Assembly (NCBI RefSeq): GCF_003932755.1
Contig: NZ_CP024202.1
Coordinates: forward strand, 620,001-684,000
Direction of reading: 5' to 3'
DNA length: 64,000 nucleotides
Source: Methylomicrobium sp. wino1
GTDB lineage: Bacteria; Pseudomonadota; Gammaproteobacteria; Methylococcales; Methylomonadaceae
The translations under genes were made by a program, and so were the position numbers. The stretch's first letter is position 1. Every line of letters starts with the position of its first letter. Under the pieces are notes generated by a model that was given only the letters and a program-made list of their open reading frames with translations, was not told the origin of the DNA and did no database searches. Below are positions 17,534 to 26,971 of this stretch, in pieces.

Positions 17534-19318
17534 TTAAAAGTCAATTCTCTCCGGCGCCACACGCAATACTTCCTCTATTGTGGTCAGCCCCGACGCGACT
17601 TTTTCCGCACCACTGAGCCGAAGCGGCTTCATGCCTTCCTTAATCGCTTGATGTTGGAGTGCGGTTAAATCGCAACCTTCGGTAATGAGGGACTGAAGGA
17701 CGGAGCTGTTTTCGAAGATCTCATAAATCCCGATGCGCCCTGCATAACCTGTATTGTGGCATTCCTTACAACCTACGGCCTGATAAATTTGCTTCGGGGG
17801 TGCGACCTTAAATGGCGATACCAGGTTTTGCCATTGCCGGCTATCGGCCGGCGCAGTCGTTTTGCAATGCCGGCATAACACTCGAATCAATCGCTGCGCC
17901 ATGATACCCAATACGGTCTGTTGTATCAAATAACCGGGCACACCCAAGTTAAGTAGACGTATGACAGCTGACGGTGCGTTGTTGGTATGTAATGTCGAAA
18001 TCACCAAATGACCGGTTAATGCGGCTTGCACGGCCATTTCGGCGGTTTCCAGATCGCGAATCTCGCCGACCATGATGATATCGGGATCTTGTCGCATCAA
18101 CGTACGTATGCCGCTCGCAAAATCGAGTCCGATATTGTGTTGAACCTGCATTTGATTGAACAACGGTTCGATTTGCTCGATCGGGTCTTCAACCGTGCAT
18201 AAATTGATTTCCGGCGTCGCAAGTCGCTTTAGCGTCGAATACAAGGTCGTCGTCTTACCGGAGCCCGTCGGTCCTGTGACCAAAATGATGCCGTGTGTTT
18301 GTCCGGTCATGTGATTCCATATCGCCAATTCCTGCTTGTTGAAACCTAGTTGCCGGTAGTCGCGCAACAAGACTTCGGGATCGAATATACGCATCACCAG
18401 TTTTTCACCGAACGCAGTCGGCATCGTCGATAGTCTGAGCTCGATTTCCTTACCACTGACATTTTGGGTTTTGACTCTACCGTCTTGAGGCAGTCGCTTT
18501 TCGGCAATGTTCATTCGGCCCAAGATTTTGAGTCGACTCAAGACCGCATTCATAATCGGCATCGGCAATTGATAAACATGGTGCAAAATGCCATCAATGC
18601 GAAAGCGGACGTTGCCTTGTAGCCGACGCGGTTCGATGTGGATATCGCTGGCGCGTTGGTCGAAGGCGTATTGCAACAGCCAATTGACCAGATTGACGAT
18701 ATGCTGGTTGTTGACATCGAAATCGGATTGCTTGCTGAGTTCGACCAACTGTTCGAAATTTTGACCGCCGGCACGGCCGTCTTCGCTGGTTTGCACTCCG
18801 GCGCCTTTCAGCGAACGCGAAAAATTATAAAATTCTTCGGCATAACGCTTGATTTCATCGGGGTTGGCGAATACCAATCTAATATTGCCGTTATGCATCT
18901 TGGCAAGATCGATTTGCCAAGAACCGATATCGGGCTCGGCCGTTGCAATCACGACTTCGTCATCAGTGACTTTGATCGGCAGTATGTTGTAATGAGTAGC
19001 GTAAGCCTTACTAAAGATAGCGGTAACGCTCGGTACGTCGATTCGTAACGGATCGAAATAGTAATAGGTCATCTCTAATTTGTCGGCAAGCCATTGCGTC
19101 AGTTCTTCCTGAGTCAACAATTTGCCGAGTCGGGTCTTGTCGCCGATTTCGCATTCGGTCAATATTTTAAGCGGATGTTTGTGCTTATTGATCGAGGCAT
19201 TGGCGTATTGCCGACATTTTTCAAGATCCTTGCCCGACAACATACCGTCCCGATCCAGCCAATCGATAACCCGGCCAATATCCAGTTTTTTGTCTTCCGT
19301 ATTGAATTCTACCCGCAT
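17534..19318 (-). CDS. GspE/PilB/MshE-type secretion ATPase
   Basis: This 594-residue protein has an N-terminal MshEN/T2SSE-N-like domain (about residues 40-170), an N2 domain with VNWLLQYAFDQRASDIHIEP, Walker A GPTGSGKTTTLYSTL near residue 350, an Asp box (CTVEDPIEQ), Walker B IIMVGEIRDLETAEMAVQAA and a His box (ISTLHTN). A tetracysteine zinc motif follows (LCRHCK, VGCKECHNTG). This is the hexameric ATPase that powers pilus assembly or type II secretion. It is alone: no pilC, pilin or gsp genes adjoin. It may act on a machine encoded elsewhere. I cannot tell PilB from MshE or GspE by context. Confidence 0.93.
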   Translation of the reverse strand: MRVEFNTEDKKLDIGRVIDWLDRDGMLSGKDLEKCRQYANASINKHKHPLKILTECEIGDKTRLGKLLTQEELTQWLADKLEMTYYYFDPLRIDVPSVTAIFSKAYATHYNILPIKVTDDEVVIATAEPDIGSWQIDLAKMHNGNIRLVFANPDEIKRYAEEFYNFSRSLKGAGVQTSEDGRAGGQNFEQLVELSKQSDFDVNNQHIVNLVNWLLQYAFDQRASDIHIEPRRLQGNVRFRIDGILHHVYQLPMPIMNAVLSRLKILGRMNIAEKRLPQDGRVKTQNVSGKEIELRLSTMPTAFGEKLVMRIFDPEVLLRDYRQLGFNKQELAIWNHMTGQTHGIILVTGPTGSGKTTTLYSTLKRLATPEINLCTVEDPIEQIEPLFNQMQVQHNIGLDFASGIRTLMRQDPDIIMVGEIRDLETAEMAVQAALTGHLVISTLHTNNAPSAVIRLLNLGVPGYLIQQTVLGIMAQRLIRVLCRHCKTTAPADSRQWQNLVSPFKVAPPKQIYQAVGCKECHNTGYAGRIGIYEIFENSSVLQSLITEGCDLTALQHQAIKEGMKPLRLSGAEKVASGLTTIEEVLRVAPERIDF

Positions 19319-19511
19319 AAGCCTTATTTATTTGAGAACATACCCATACAGCTTAGCTAAAATATAAGCGCTCGGTCCATATCGCAATCGATTTTGGACA
19401 AATCATAGACAATCCAATACTCGGGTTAATCCATTTTTTACCTGTAAACATCCGGCTTTATTTAAAAAAGGGACCAACCGGAGTCTTTAAACAGGTGCAT
19501 TCAATGAAATA

Positions 19512-19666
19512 CTTCGCGCGGCCACATTTGCGGTTTTCTAACTCGCTCTTTTGTTCGATAGCGGCGTTGCGAAAACAGTTACATAGCTTGCTATGCGCCT
19601 GTTTTCGCGCCTTGCTCTCGAACAAAAGAGCATTGCTATAAAAGCCGAAAATATGCCCGCGCGAAG
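19512..19666. repeat. 155-bp palindromic MITE-like element
   Basis: The two halves are imperfect inverted repeats over about 75 bp: CTTCGCGCGGCCACATTTGC and CGAAAATATGCCCGCGCGAAG at the ends, then CTCTTTTGTTCGA/TCGAACAAAAGAG and GCGAAAACAG/CTGTTTTCGC. The short loop is near TAGCTTGCTA. Flanking TA could be a target duplication. One end recurs at 43745-43772. The 79-codon minus-strand frame across it is not a gene. The rest of the 19319-19787 gap has nothing I can name. Confidence 0.75.
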
Positions 19667-19787
19667 TATATACCCGAATCTTAAATGCATCTATCAAGTA
19701 AGTATTTTGTAAGCAGATTTTAATAAACTATTGACGTTTTAGCGTTACACTTCCCGTTTTAAGCTCACTTATTTAATCTTCTTCGCA

Positions 19788-21857
19788 ATGACGCAAAAAG
19801 CATTCAGTCAAACCGTACTCAGGACATTGTTTGATTACCTGCTGTCGGAAATGGGCAGTTCGGCACATGATAAAGGCCTGCATCAACATGAAGTTCCGTC
19901 CAGCGCCGTTTCGGATAACTTTCATATAACGGCAACCAAGCTTGGATTGATCAGCCATGAGCTAATGCTGACGCTCGATCAGGCCGCGATCGCCTCCGGG
20001 CATTTAACGCAGCTACTCAAACCCCTTGATGACGGGCGCTGGCTGGTATTGTCGGGCTTTAGCAGAGGCCGGATCAAAGCCACATTGATCGATGGCCACG
20101 TAGTCACGGCACGGGTATTCAAGCTCAATGAACTCATAGAGTTGCTCAATTGCTCCTGCGACCGTTTACTCGACTGGCATTTGGTGGAATTAAAAGCGCC
20201 GATGGATGCTTCCTCCCATCATGAACACGGCCACGAACATCTGCCGCCGCTACAGCGATTGTTTGAAATGATTAAAGTCGAGAAAAAAGACCTGTGGCAT
20301 GTCATCGTGTTGGCGGTCGCTTCCGGGTTATTGAGCCTCGCGACACCCGCCGCTGTCCAGTCGCTCGTCAACACGGTTGCCTTGGGCGGCATGATGCAGC
20401 CTTTAACGGTATTGTCGACGCTATTGTTTATCTTTTTGGTATTTTACGGTGCGATTTCGATCTTACAATCTTACCTGGTCGAATTGATTCAGCGCCGAGT
20501 TTTTGTCCGCATGGCGGCCGATCTCGGCAATCGGCTGCCGAATGTCGAATGGTCGAAATACGACGATAAAAACGGTCAGGAATTGGTTAACCGTTTTTTC
20601 GATATCCTCACGGTACAAAAAGCCGGCGCCTTTTTATTGCTGGACGGGTTTGCCATCGCCCTACAGGGCGTGATCGGATTACTGGTATTGGCCGCCTATC
20701 ACCCGTTGCTGTTACTGTTCGGTTTGCTCGTGGTCTTATGGATTTTTTTTGTCATTTTTATACAGGGCCGCAAAGGCGTTGAAACCTCGATAGAGGAATC
20801 CTATGCCAAATACGCGGTGGTCTCCTGGCTGGAAACGTTGGCTCGCAACGGCCAAACATTTAAATTTTCGGGCGGCCCTGAACTGGCCAGGGAGCGCACC
20901 GATGAATTGGCATATCATTATTTAAATACACGTAGCCGCCACTACCGTATTCTATTGAATCAACAATACAGTCTTTATGCCTTATATGCCGTGGCTAGCA
21001 CGACATTATTGGCCGTGGGTGGAGTATTAGTCATGGAAGGACAACTCAGTCTCGGGCAGTTGGTCGCGGCCGAGCTGATCGTTTCCGGTGTACTGGCGTC
21101 GTTCGCCCAATTAAAGAAGAAGTTGGAAAGTTATTACGATTTGATGGCTGGGGTTGACAAACTGGGGCATTTACTCGACCTGACAGTCGAACGGGAAACC
21201 GGAGACGTGTTAAAACTGTCCGAACCGGCACATGTTGGCGTTTATGATTTGGCGTTGACCTATCATAATCGCTATACAGCGTTTAAAAATATGACCTTCG
21301 AAATCATGCCCGGCGAAAAGGTTGCGCTATTCGGAGGACCCGGCTCCGGCAAATCATCGCTCGCTGATTTGTTGACCGGATTGCGAATACCCAGTCACGG
21401 CCATGTCGAAATCAATCATATCGATATACGTGAAATTCGCCTGGAAAGTCTCCGACAATCGGTCGCGGTGGCCGGAAGCACTGAAATCATCGAGGATACG
21501 ATCATCGAAAATGTCCGCCTAGGCAGGCCCGACGTCAGTGTGCACCAAGTTCGGGATATAGTGAATCGTTTAGCCATCTTTCCCGATCAAAAACAATTGC
21601 CGGAAGGCCTTTATACCGTGCTCAACTCGGCCGGCTCTCCGCTATCGTCCAGCCAAGCACATAAATTGCTGCTCGCCCGAGCGATCATCGGCAATCCGCG
21701 TGTATTGATTCTCGATGAACTGCTCGACAACTGGAAACATTTCGCCGATAGCCCTGCCCGCGAAGTATTATTCGCGGACGATGCGCCATGGACTTTGTTG
21801 GTGCTGACCGGGTCGAAAACAATCGCACAACTTTGTCAAAGAACCATCGATTTATAG
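19788..21857 (+). CDS. Type I secretion-like ABC transporter subunit with degenerate ATPase motifs
   Basis: In this 689-residue protein, residues 1-130 resemble a C39-like (protease-dead) domain (LLKPLDDGRWLVLSGFS). A His-rich linker follows (HHEHGHEH, about 146-153), then a six-helix ABC transmembrane domain (about 170-450) and an ABC ATPase domain. Walker A is intact (FGGPGSGKSS, about 516-524), as is Walker B with Glu (VLILDE). The signature motif LSGGQ is LSSSQ (619-623), the Q-loop Gln is absent (VAVAGSTEIIEDTI) and the H-loop His is replaced (LVLTGSKT, about 673-677). ATP may bind but hydrolysis is likely impaired. It is first in an operon with HlyD-type and TolC-type genes. No ribosome site is obvious before the ATG. 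Confidence 0.85.
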   Translation: MTQKAFSQTVLRTLFDYLLSEMGSSAHDKGLHQHEVPSSAVSDNFHITATKLGLISHELMLTLDQAAIASGHLTQLLKPLDDGRWLVLSGFSRGRIKATLIDGHVVTARVFKLNELIELLNCSCDRLLDWHLVELKAPMDASSHHEHGHEHLPPLQRLFEMIKVEKKDLWHVIVLAVASGLLSLATPAAVQSLVNTVALGGMMQPLTVLSTLLFIFLVFYGAISILQSYLVELIQRRVFVRMAADLGNRLPNVEWSKYDDKNGQELVNRFFDILTVQKAGAFLLLDGFAIALQGVIGLLVLAAYHPLLLLFGLLVVLWIFFVIFIQGRKGVETSIEESYAKYAVVSWLETLARNGQTFKFSGGPELARERTDELAYHYLNTRSRHYRILLNQQYSLYALYAVASTTLLAVGGVLVMEGQLSLGQLVAAELIVSGVLASFAQLKKKLESYYDLMAGVDKLGHLLDLTVERETGDVLKLSEPAHVGVYDLALTYHNRYTAFKNMTFEIMPGEKVALFGGPGSGKSSLADLLTGLRIPSHGHVEINHIDIREIRLESLRQSVAVAGSTEIIEDTIIENVRLGRPDVSVHQVRDIVNRLAIFPDQKQLPEGLYTVLNSAGSPLSSSQAHKLLLARAIIGNPRVLILDELLDNWKHFADSPAREVLFADDAPWTLLVLTGSKTIAQLCQRTIDL

Positions 21858-21870
21858 ATTCAACAACCTT

Positions 21871-23202
21871 ATGCGGACACAAGATCATCACCCATTATTA
21901 TCGGTACTGAGCGCCTCTCAGACACCCCGTTTTGTCGGACAGGTCGTGACGGTATTCGCCTGGTTGTTCATTCTGATACCGATTGTTGCAATGTTTTTGC
22001 CCTGGCAGCAAAACGTCAACGGCACTGGATATGTCTCGGCATTCGCCCCGCTTGAACGACAACAAACCGTCGATTCGACGGTTTCAGGGCGCATCCTGCA
22101 ATGGTATGTCAAGGAAGGTGCGAAGGTGAAAGAAGGCGATTTGTTGGTCGAAGTCAGCGATATCGACCCGTTATTGCCGGAGCGCTTGAAGCGGCAACGT
22201 GAAGCTAATATCGCCAAATTGGACGCGAAACAACGAGAACTGGCGTCCTATGAAATTCAAATCGACAGTTTGTTGACCGTGCGCGATATGAAAGTCACCG
22301 CCGCGCAGTATAAATTGGACATGGCACGGCAAAAGGTTGCTGCGGCCTCCGAAGCTTTGGTTTCGGCGCAAGCGTCATATGAAACCGCGCAATTGCAGCA
22401 AAAACGATTTTCACGCCTGTTGGGCGACGGGCTGGTTTCGCAACGCGATTTCGAAGTTGCCGAACGCGACGCAATCGTAGGAATTCGCTCGCTAAACAGT
22501 GCGAAAGCCGCGTTGCAATCGGCAAAGGCCGAACAAAATGCCGCGGAGGCCGATATCAATCAAATTCGCGCCGATGCACAAGCCAAGATCGATTCGACGA
22601 CCGCCTCGAAGAACAAAATCCTCGGTGAAATCGAAGACATCCGTAACAGCCTCGTCAGTAACGAAGTCAGTATTGCCCGACAAAAGTCTCAACGCATTAC
22701 CGCGCCTCAAAACGGCACCGTCTTGCGCTTATTGTTAAATCCGCAAGGACAGATGGTTAAGCAAGGCGATCCGTTGATGATTCTAGTACCGGATGTCGAT
22801 GCTCGCGCGGTCGAAGTCTGGGTATCCGGCAACGATGCACCATTAATTTTACCCGGCCATCATGCCCGGTTGATGTTCGAAGGGTGGCCTGCGATTCAAT
22901 TCGTCGGTTGGCCTGAAGTCGCGGTCGGCACGTTCGGCGGCACCGTCGCCTTCGTCGATGCAAGCGACAGCGGCCAAGGCCAATTCCGCGTGATGATCGT
23001 ACCCGATGAAAGCGATCATTTGTGGCCTTCTGAGCGCTTTTTACGCCAAGGCGGCGCGGTCAAGGCTTGGATTCTGCTGGAACAAGTCAGTATCGGCTTC
23101 GAAATATGGCGGCAGTTGAACGGTTTCCCGCCGATGTTGACGCCGGAGCATCCTTATCGCGATCTGGACCGTAGTCAAACACACAGAAAATCCGATAAAT
23201 AG
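21871..23202 (+). CDS. HlyD-family periplasmic adaptor
   Basis: This 443-residue protein has one N-terminal membrane helix (about residues 27-48: VFAWLFILIPIVAMFLPW), a first lipoyl half (VSGRILQWYVKEGAKVKEGD), a long coiled-coil hairpin of roughly 150 residues, a second lipoyl half (ITAPQNGTVLRLL) and a beta-barrel region. Membrane fusion proteins of this family bridge an inner-membrane ABC transporter to a TolC-type duct. It begins 13 bp after the ABC gene and precedes the TolC-like gene by 27 bp, so the three form a tripartite exporter. No substrate gene is recognisable nearby. Confidence 0.9.
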   Translation: MRTQDHHPLLSVLSASQTPRFVGQVVTVFAWLFILIPIVAMFLPWQQNVNGTGYVSAFAPLERQQTVDSTVSGRILQWYVKEGAKVKEGDLLVEVSDIDPLLPERLKRQREANIAKLDAKQRELASYEIQIDSLLTVRDMKVTAAQYKLDMARQKVAAASEALVSAQASYETAQLQQKRFSRLLGDGLVSQRDFEVAERDAIVGIRSLNSAKAALQSAKAEQNAAEADINQIRADAQAKIDSTTASKNKILGEIEDIRNSLVSNEVSIARQKSQRITAPQNGTVLRLLLNPQGQMVKQGDPLMILVPDVDARAVEVWVSGNDAPLILPGHHARLMFEGWPAIQFVGWPEVAVGTFGGTVAFVDASDSGQGQFRVMIVPDESDHLWPSERFLRQGGAVKAWILLEQVSIGFEIWRQLNGFPPMLTPEHPYRDLDRSQTHRKSDK

Positions 23203-23229
23203 CGCGTTTTTAACGAGAACAGATCATTT

Positions 23230-25005
23230 ATGTTAAAAACTCTTTTCCCGACGACACGCCTTCACCGAAACTTGACGGTTTTCGGTGCATTCGCTTTATT
23301 GTCGGGTTGTTCGTTCTATTTCGATACCGGCCCAAAACCCGAGCTGGCGCAAAAAGTCGAAGAGCGTATGCAACGTGGCGAAGATTTGGCTTTGCCGGAT
23401 TTGTCGAAAGCGGCGCCGAAAACCCTCGACACCGCGATTGCCGAATTCAGAGCCGACCCGAAAAAGCTGGACTTGACCGCCCCTCCCGTTGTGCTCGAGG
23501 AAAAAGACGCAACCGAGACGACTGAGGAAAGCCATGCACTGACGATCGCCGATGCGCGGGCTATGGCGCTGACCAACAATCTCGACTTGAAAATCGCGCT
23601 GATCGACCCGAGCATCGCGGCCACGGTCGTCAGCGAAGAAGAGGCTCGGTTCGATGACCTGATCTTTGCTCGCGCTAAGTATTCTAATAAAGATACGCCT
23701 TTTCTCGACGGCGACGTCGTAAACTTCAAGGCTGTCGACAAAAACTCGCAGTTGAATGACGAAATCGCCAAACTCGGTTATATGCCGCAAAGCGCCGAGC
23801 AATGGGATGTCGAGGCAGGCATCATGATACCGCTTCGAACCGGCGGCACGATCGTGTTAAGCACCCCGCTCGAAAACAAAAGCAAGCGCCGCTTCGTGGC
23901 CTCTGACCAATACCGAAGCGCGCTGCGTTTTTCGATGAGCCAGCCGCTGCTGCGAGATGCCGGCATTTCGACCAATGTAGCCGGCATTCGGATCGCACGA
24001 TACGAACAACAAATCGTCGACCTCAAAACCCGGCTGCAATCGATCCGCGTATTGGCAACGGTCGACAAGGCCTATTGGGCGTTATATGCAGCCTGGGGCG
24101 AATTGGACATTCGCCGTCAGCAATATGAAATCGCACAGCAAAATCTAACGATGGTTAAACGCCGGGTCGAAGAAGGACTTACCGCCGCGATCGAAATCAA
24201 TCGGGCGGAAATCGGCGTGGCCGAACGTATGGAGGCTTTGATCATCGCCAATACCCGGCTCAAACTCAGCCAGCGGCAATTATTGCAGTTTCTCAACGAC
24301 AAACATTACGGCATCGACACGACTACCGTCATGATCCCGGATACCTCGCCGATGCTGGTCAGTTTCGATTTCGACCGCGAAGCGTTAGCGCGAAAAGCAT
24401 TGGACGGCCGCTTGGAACTGTTAGAACTGGAATTAAAACTCGCCGCCGACGCAACCAAGATCGACTATTTGGAAAATCAAACACTACCAATGTTCATGCT
24501 GGACTACAGCTACGGTTCGCAAGGTCGCGACTCCAACGATTTCGGCGGCGCCTACGGCGATGCCTTTACCGGGCGCTACGACGACTGGTCGGTGGGTTTG
24601 AAACTGGAAATTCCGCTGACCAACGAACTGCGTAAATCGCGCCTGTCGCGTGCCGTGCAGCAAAGACTGCAACGTCTGACGACGCGCGATTTAAAAGAGC
24701 TGACCGTGCGCCGGGAAATTTACGATGCTCTGGACACCGTATCGCAAAATTGGCAACGCATCATAGCAGCCCGGCAAAACGTTGTTTTGACTGGGGCCAA
24801 CTACGATGCGGAACTCAAGCAATTTGAAGAAGGCTTGCGGACGATGACCGAAGTACTGGAAATGCTCACCAAACTGGGCGATGCGCAAATGAAAGAAGTC
24901 AGGGCAATCGCCGATTACCAAGTCGGGCTAATCGATCTTGCTTATGCGACCGGTACCTTACTCGGTTACAGTAAAGTCGATCTGGCGGGATTGATTTCGA
25001 AATGA
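23230..25005 (+). CDS. TolC-like outer-membrane efflux lipoprotein
   Basis: In this 591-residue protein the signal sequence ends in a lipobox (FALLSGCSF, Cys27), predicting lipidation. Two TolC/OEP repeats follow: SHALTIADARAMALTNNLDL begins the first, and coiled-coil helices with VDKAYWALYAAWGELDIRRQ and ERMEALIIANTRLKLSQRQL follow. The second repeat has LKLEIPLTNELRKSRLSRAV. It forms the outer-membrane channel of the exporter encoded with the two preceding genes. Length is above the family's usual 450-500 residues because of an acidic N-terminal extension (residues 30-105). It converges with a minus-strand gene 58 bp downstream. Confidence 0.9.
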   Translation: MLKTLFPTTRLHRNLTVFGAFALLSGCSFYFDTGPKPELAQKVEERMQRGEDLALPDLSKAAPKTLDTAIAEFRADPKKLDLTAPPVVLEEKDATETTEESHALTIADARAMALTNNLDLKIALIDPSIAATVVSEEEARFDDLIFARAKYSNKDTPFLDGDVVNFKAVDKNSQLNDEIAKLGYMPQSAEQWDVEAGIMIPLRTGGTIVLSTPLENKSKRRFVASDQYRSALRFSMSQPLLRDAGISTNVAGIRIARYEQQIVDLKTRLQSIRVLATVDKAYWALYAAWGELDIRRQQYEIAQQNLTMVKRRVEEGLTAAIEINRAEIGVAERMEALIIANTRLKLSQRQLLQFLNDKHYGIDTTTVMIPDTSPMLVSFDFDREALARKALDGRLELLELELKLAADATKIDYLENQTLPMFMLDYSYGSQGRDSNDFGGAYGDAFTGRYDDWSVGLKLEIPLTNELRKSRLSRAVQQRLQRLTTRDLKELTVRREIYDALDTVSQNWQRIIAARQNVVLTGANYDAELKQFEEGLRTMTEVLEMLTKLGDAQMKEVRAIADYQVGLIDLAYATGTLLGYSKVDLAGLISK

Positions 25006-25062
25006 CGGGGGGCTCGAGACTCATACGAAGTACCGTGTGCTAATGAAAATCGCCCGGCCAAT

Positions 25063-25920
25063 CTATACTTCGCTGCCCGTATCCGCATATTTATCGCCGT
25101 CGAAACGATACACGGCGTTTTCGGCCGGTTTAACCGGGTGTTGCTCATCGCCGCTTCGGGTACCGGTTCGCGTAACCAATAAATCCGGATAGCCGAAATG
25201 AATATCGCTTAATACTGAAATAGTACCGGTATAGGCCCAACAGTGAATCGTAATGCCGGAAGGCAGGGGCTCATCATCGCAGGCCCCGGCATTATTGCCG
25301 CCGGTCTGCACAAAGCCTAAATCCGTCCAGGTCGTGCCGTCGAAACCGAACAACACCTTACCCTCATCGAAATAACCACCCATGCCGTAGCCAAAGTCGA
25401 GCATGAAAGCGATCCGCTCCGGCGATAAAGTCAAAACTTCCGCCTGTTTAATATCGGGAGCTTCACCCCATGAACCGATTTCGCCAATCCCGGTTTGCTT
25501 GCCCATTACGCGCCAGCCTTCCGAATCCAAGCGGTAAGTCGCCGCACCGACCTTGACGCCTTGCACATGACTATCCAGCGGCGCGCCCGTTTCCGGGTCG
25601 ATTTTCTGAGCCTTGCCGAATATCACATGATAATCATGACCGCCGATCGCGAAACTTTGCTCGAACCAAAAGCCAACCAGTTCCCCGGATTCGGTTTTAA
25701 TCGGTTCGCCGGATAATTCGCTACCGTACAATTCTTTCAAAGCGGCGGATGGATCCGGTTTCGAAAAGCGACTAATCGTTTCGGGCTCGGTTTCTTGCGC
25801 CGAGTCGAAAACTGTCCGGTCTAGGGAAAAATAGGCCGCCAAACCGATCACCGCTAGCGTAGCGATCAAGCCGATGAATAGTGTTTTTCGGGGTTTTGAG
25901 TGCTTATCAGTTTGCATCAT
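25063..25920 (-). CDS. Membrane-anchored protein of unknown function
   Basis: This 285-residue protein has a short basic N-terminus, one helix (about residues 14-30, LFIGLIATLAVIGLAAYF) and a soluble domain of about 250 residues, probably periplasmic. Segments such as VGFWFEQSFAIGGHDYHVIF, TLSPERIAFMLDFGYGMGGY and a Cys pair (GACDDEPL, IHCWAY) suggest a beta-rich, disulphide-containing fold. I do not recognise a family. It is convergent with the exporter operon and probably not part of it. Confidence 0.7.
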   Translation of the reverse strand: MMQTDKHSKPRKTLFIGLIATLAVIGLAAYFSLDRTVFDSAQETEPETISRFSKPDPSAALKELYGSELSGEPIKTESGELVGFWFEQSFAIGGHDYHVIFGKAQKIDPETGAPLDSHVQGVKVGAATYRLDSEGWRVMGKQTGIGEIGSWGEAPDIKQAEVLTLSPERIAFMLDFGYGMGGYFDEGKVLFGFDGTTWTDLGFVQTGGNNAGACDDEPLPSGITIHCWAYTGTISVLSDIHFGYPDLLVTRTGTRSGDEQHPVKPAENAVYRFDGDKYADTGSEV

Positions 25921-26059
25921 TGTGAAAATAGAAGGGACAATCCGATTAATTTAACAATCGGAGTCGGAATAAATGAAATCATGGCAGATGTTTTAGTTTC
26001 TCCGCCCCGTTATTTTTACTCTCCGTTTACTCTGCTATTTGCTGTGAATCGGTGGCCGC

Positions 26060-26953
26060 CTATTGGCGTTCTGCTTCGATTTTTACCGGGGAATATGCGT
26101 CGAAACCGCCAAGGCTCTCCAGCACCAGCAGCAGACGCCCACCCTGAAGGCTTCCTCGATAGCGATGGGTGAGCAGTCGGCGTTCGTCGCCGGTTACAGT
26201 CTCGCTACGAGTCACGAAGAAGATGTTACCGTTGTCGGCGATGGCGCCCTCCTCGATAATACGCGGTACACCAAGAAAGCTCGCCGTCCCATGAATAGCT
26301 CTGCCGACGACATTGAACTCGAGGTACTCCGTGTAGCGATCCCCCCAACCGTAAACTACTTGAGCCTGCCATTTACCAACAAGTTCGGAGTCGATAGTAG
26401 ACCGTAGCCGGTCGATCGTCCGCCAAACGATTGCAATGACGGCCAGAGCCGCAAAACCGCCGAGTGCCAATAACAATCGCCGCCGCCCGACCGGTACTTT
26501 TACTAGAGGCCCCAGGGCATGGATCAGGCGCACGACATCGTCGCGCCAACCGGTATCGCTGAGCACGATAGCTTGGCGTCGTACCAAAAGCTGCAAGTCC
26601 TCAGGCAGCGCATCCGCAAGCGGCAAGGAAGCACCCCCGACCAACACCGGCCAAACCGGTTTTCCCGCTGCCAGGGCAGTAACAAGTTCCATCCTTACGA
26701 AATCATTGGGGTCGTCCAGGCGCCGTCTTCCCTCATTACCGGCATCGAGCCAACTTGGTCCGATCACCGCCAGCACCACATCCACTTCGCGTAACCGTTC
26801 GGCGATGACTGCCTCAAAATCCGTTCCCGGCGCGATGTCCTCGACATCCCGGAACACCTTGCCGGCACCGAATACGTGCTCGAGGCTTTCGGCAAGCCGA
26901 GCAGCGAAGCCTGGTCGATCGTCGCGGCGATAACAAATGAACACACCGCTCAT
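26060..26953 (-). CDS. TIR-domain protein with transmembrane segment and C-terminal sensor-like domain
   Basis: 297 residues from the ATG at 26953. Residues 1-145 form a bacterial TIR domain (FICYRRDDRPGFAARLAESL, VFRDVEDIAPGTDF, LAVIGPSWLD). FVRMEL places a Glu (E89) where the NADase catalytic Glu of TIR enzymes sits. A single helix follows (about 159-178, LLLALGGFAALAVIAIVW), then about 115 beta-rich residues (LVGKWQAQVVYGWGD) that may face the periplasm. TIR domains in bacteria either consume NAD+ in defence or mediate assembly. A TIR-TM-sensor layout suggests a one-component envelope sensor (inference). It stands alone and is divergent from the region to the right. Confidence 0.85.
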   Translation of the reverse strand: MSGVFICYRRDDRPGFAARLAESLEHVFGAGKVFRDVEDIAPGTDFEAVIAERLREVDVVLAVIGPSWLDAGNEGRRRLDDPNDFVRMELVTALAAGKPVWPVLVGGASLPLADALPEDLQLLVRRQAIVLSDTGWRDDVVRLIHALGPLVKVPVGRRRLLLALGGFAALAVIAIVWRTIDRLRSTIDSELVGKWQAQVVYGWGDRYTEYLEFNVVGRAIHGTASFLGVPRIIEEGAIADNGNIFFVTRSETVTGDERRLLTHRYRGSLQGGRLLLVLESLGGFDAYSPVKIEAERQ

Positions 26954-26971
26954 GGAGCCGAAACGAAGCAA

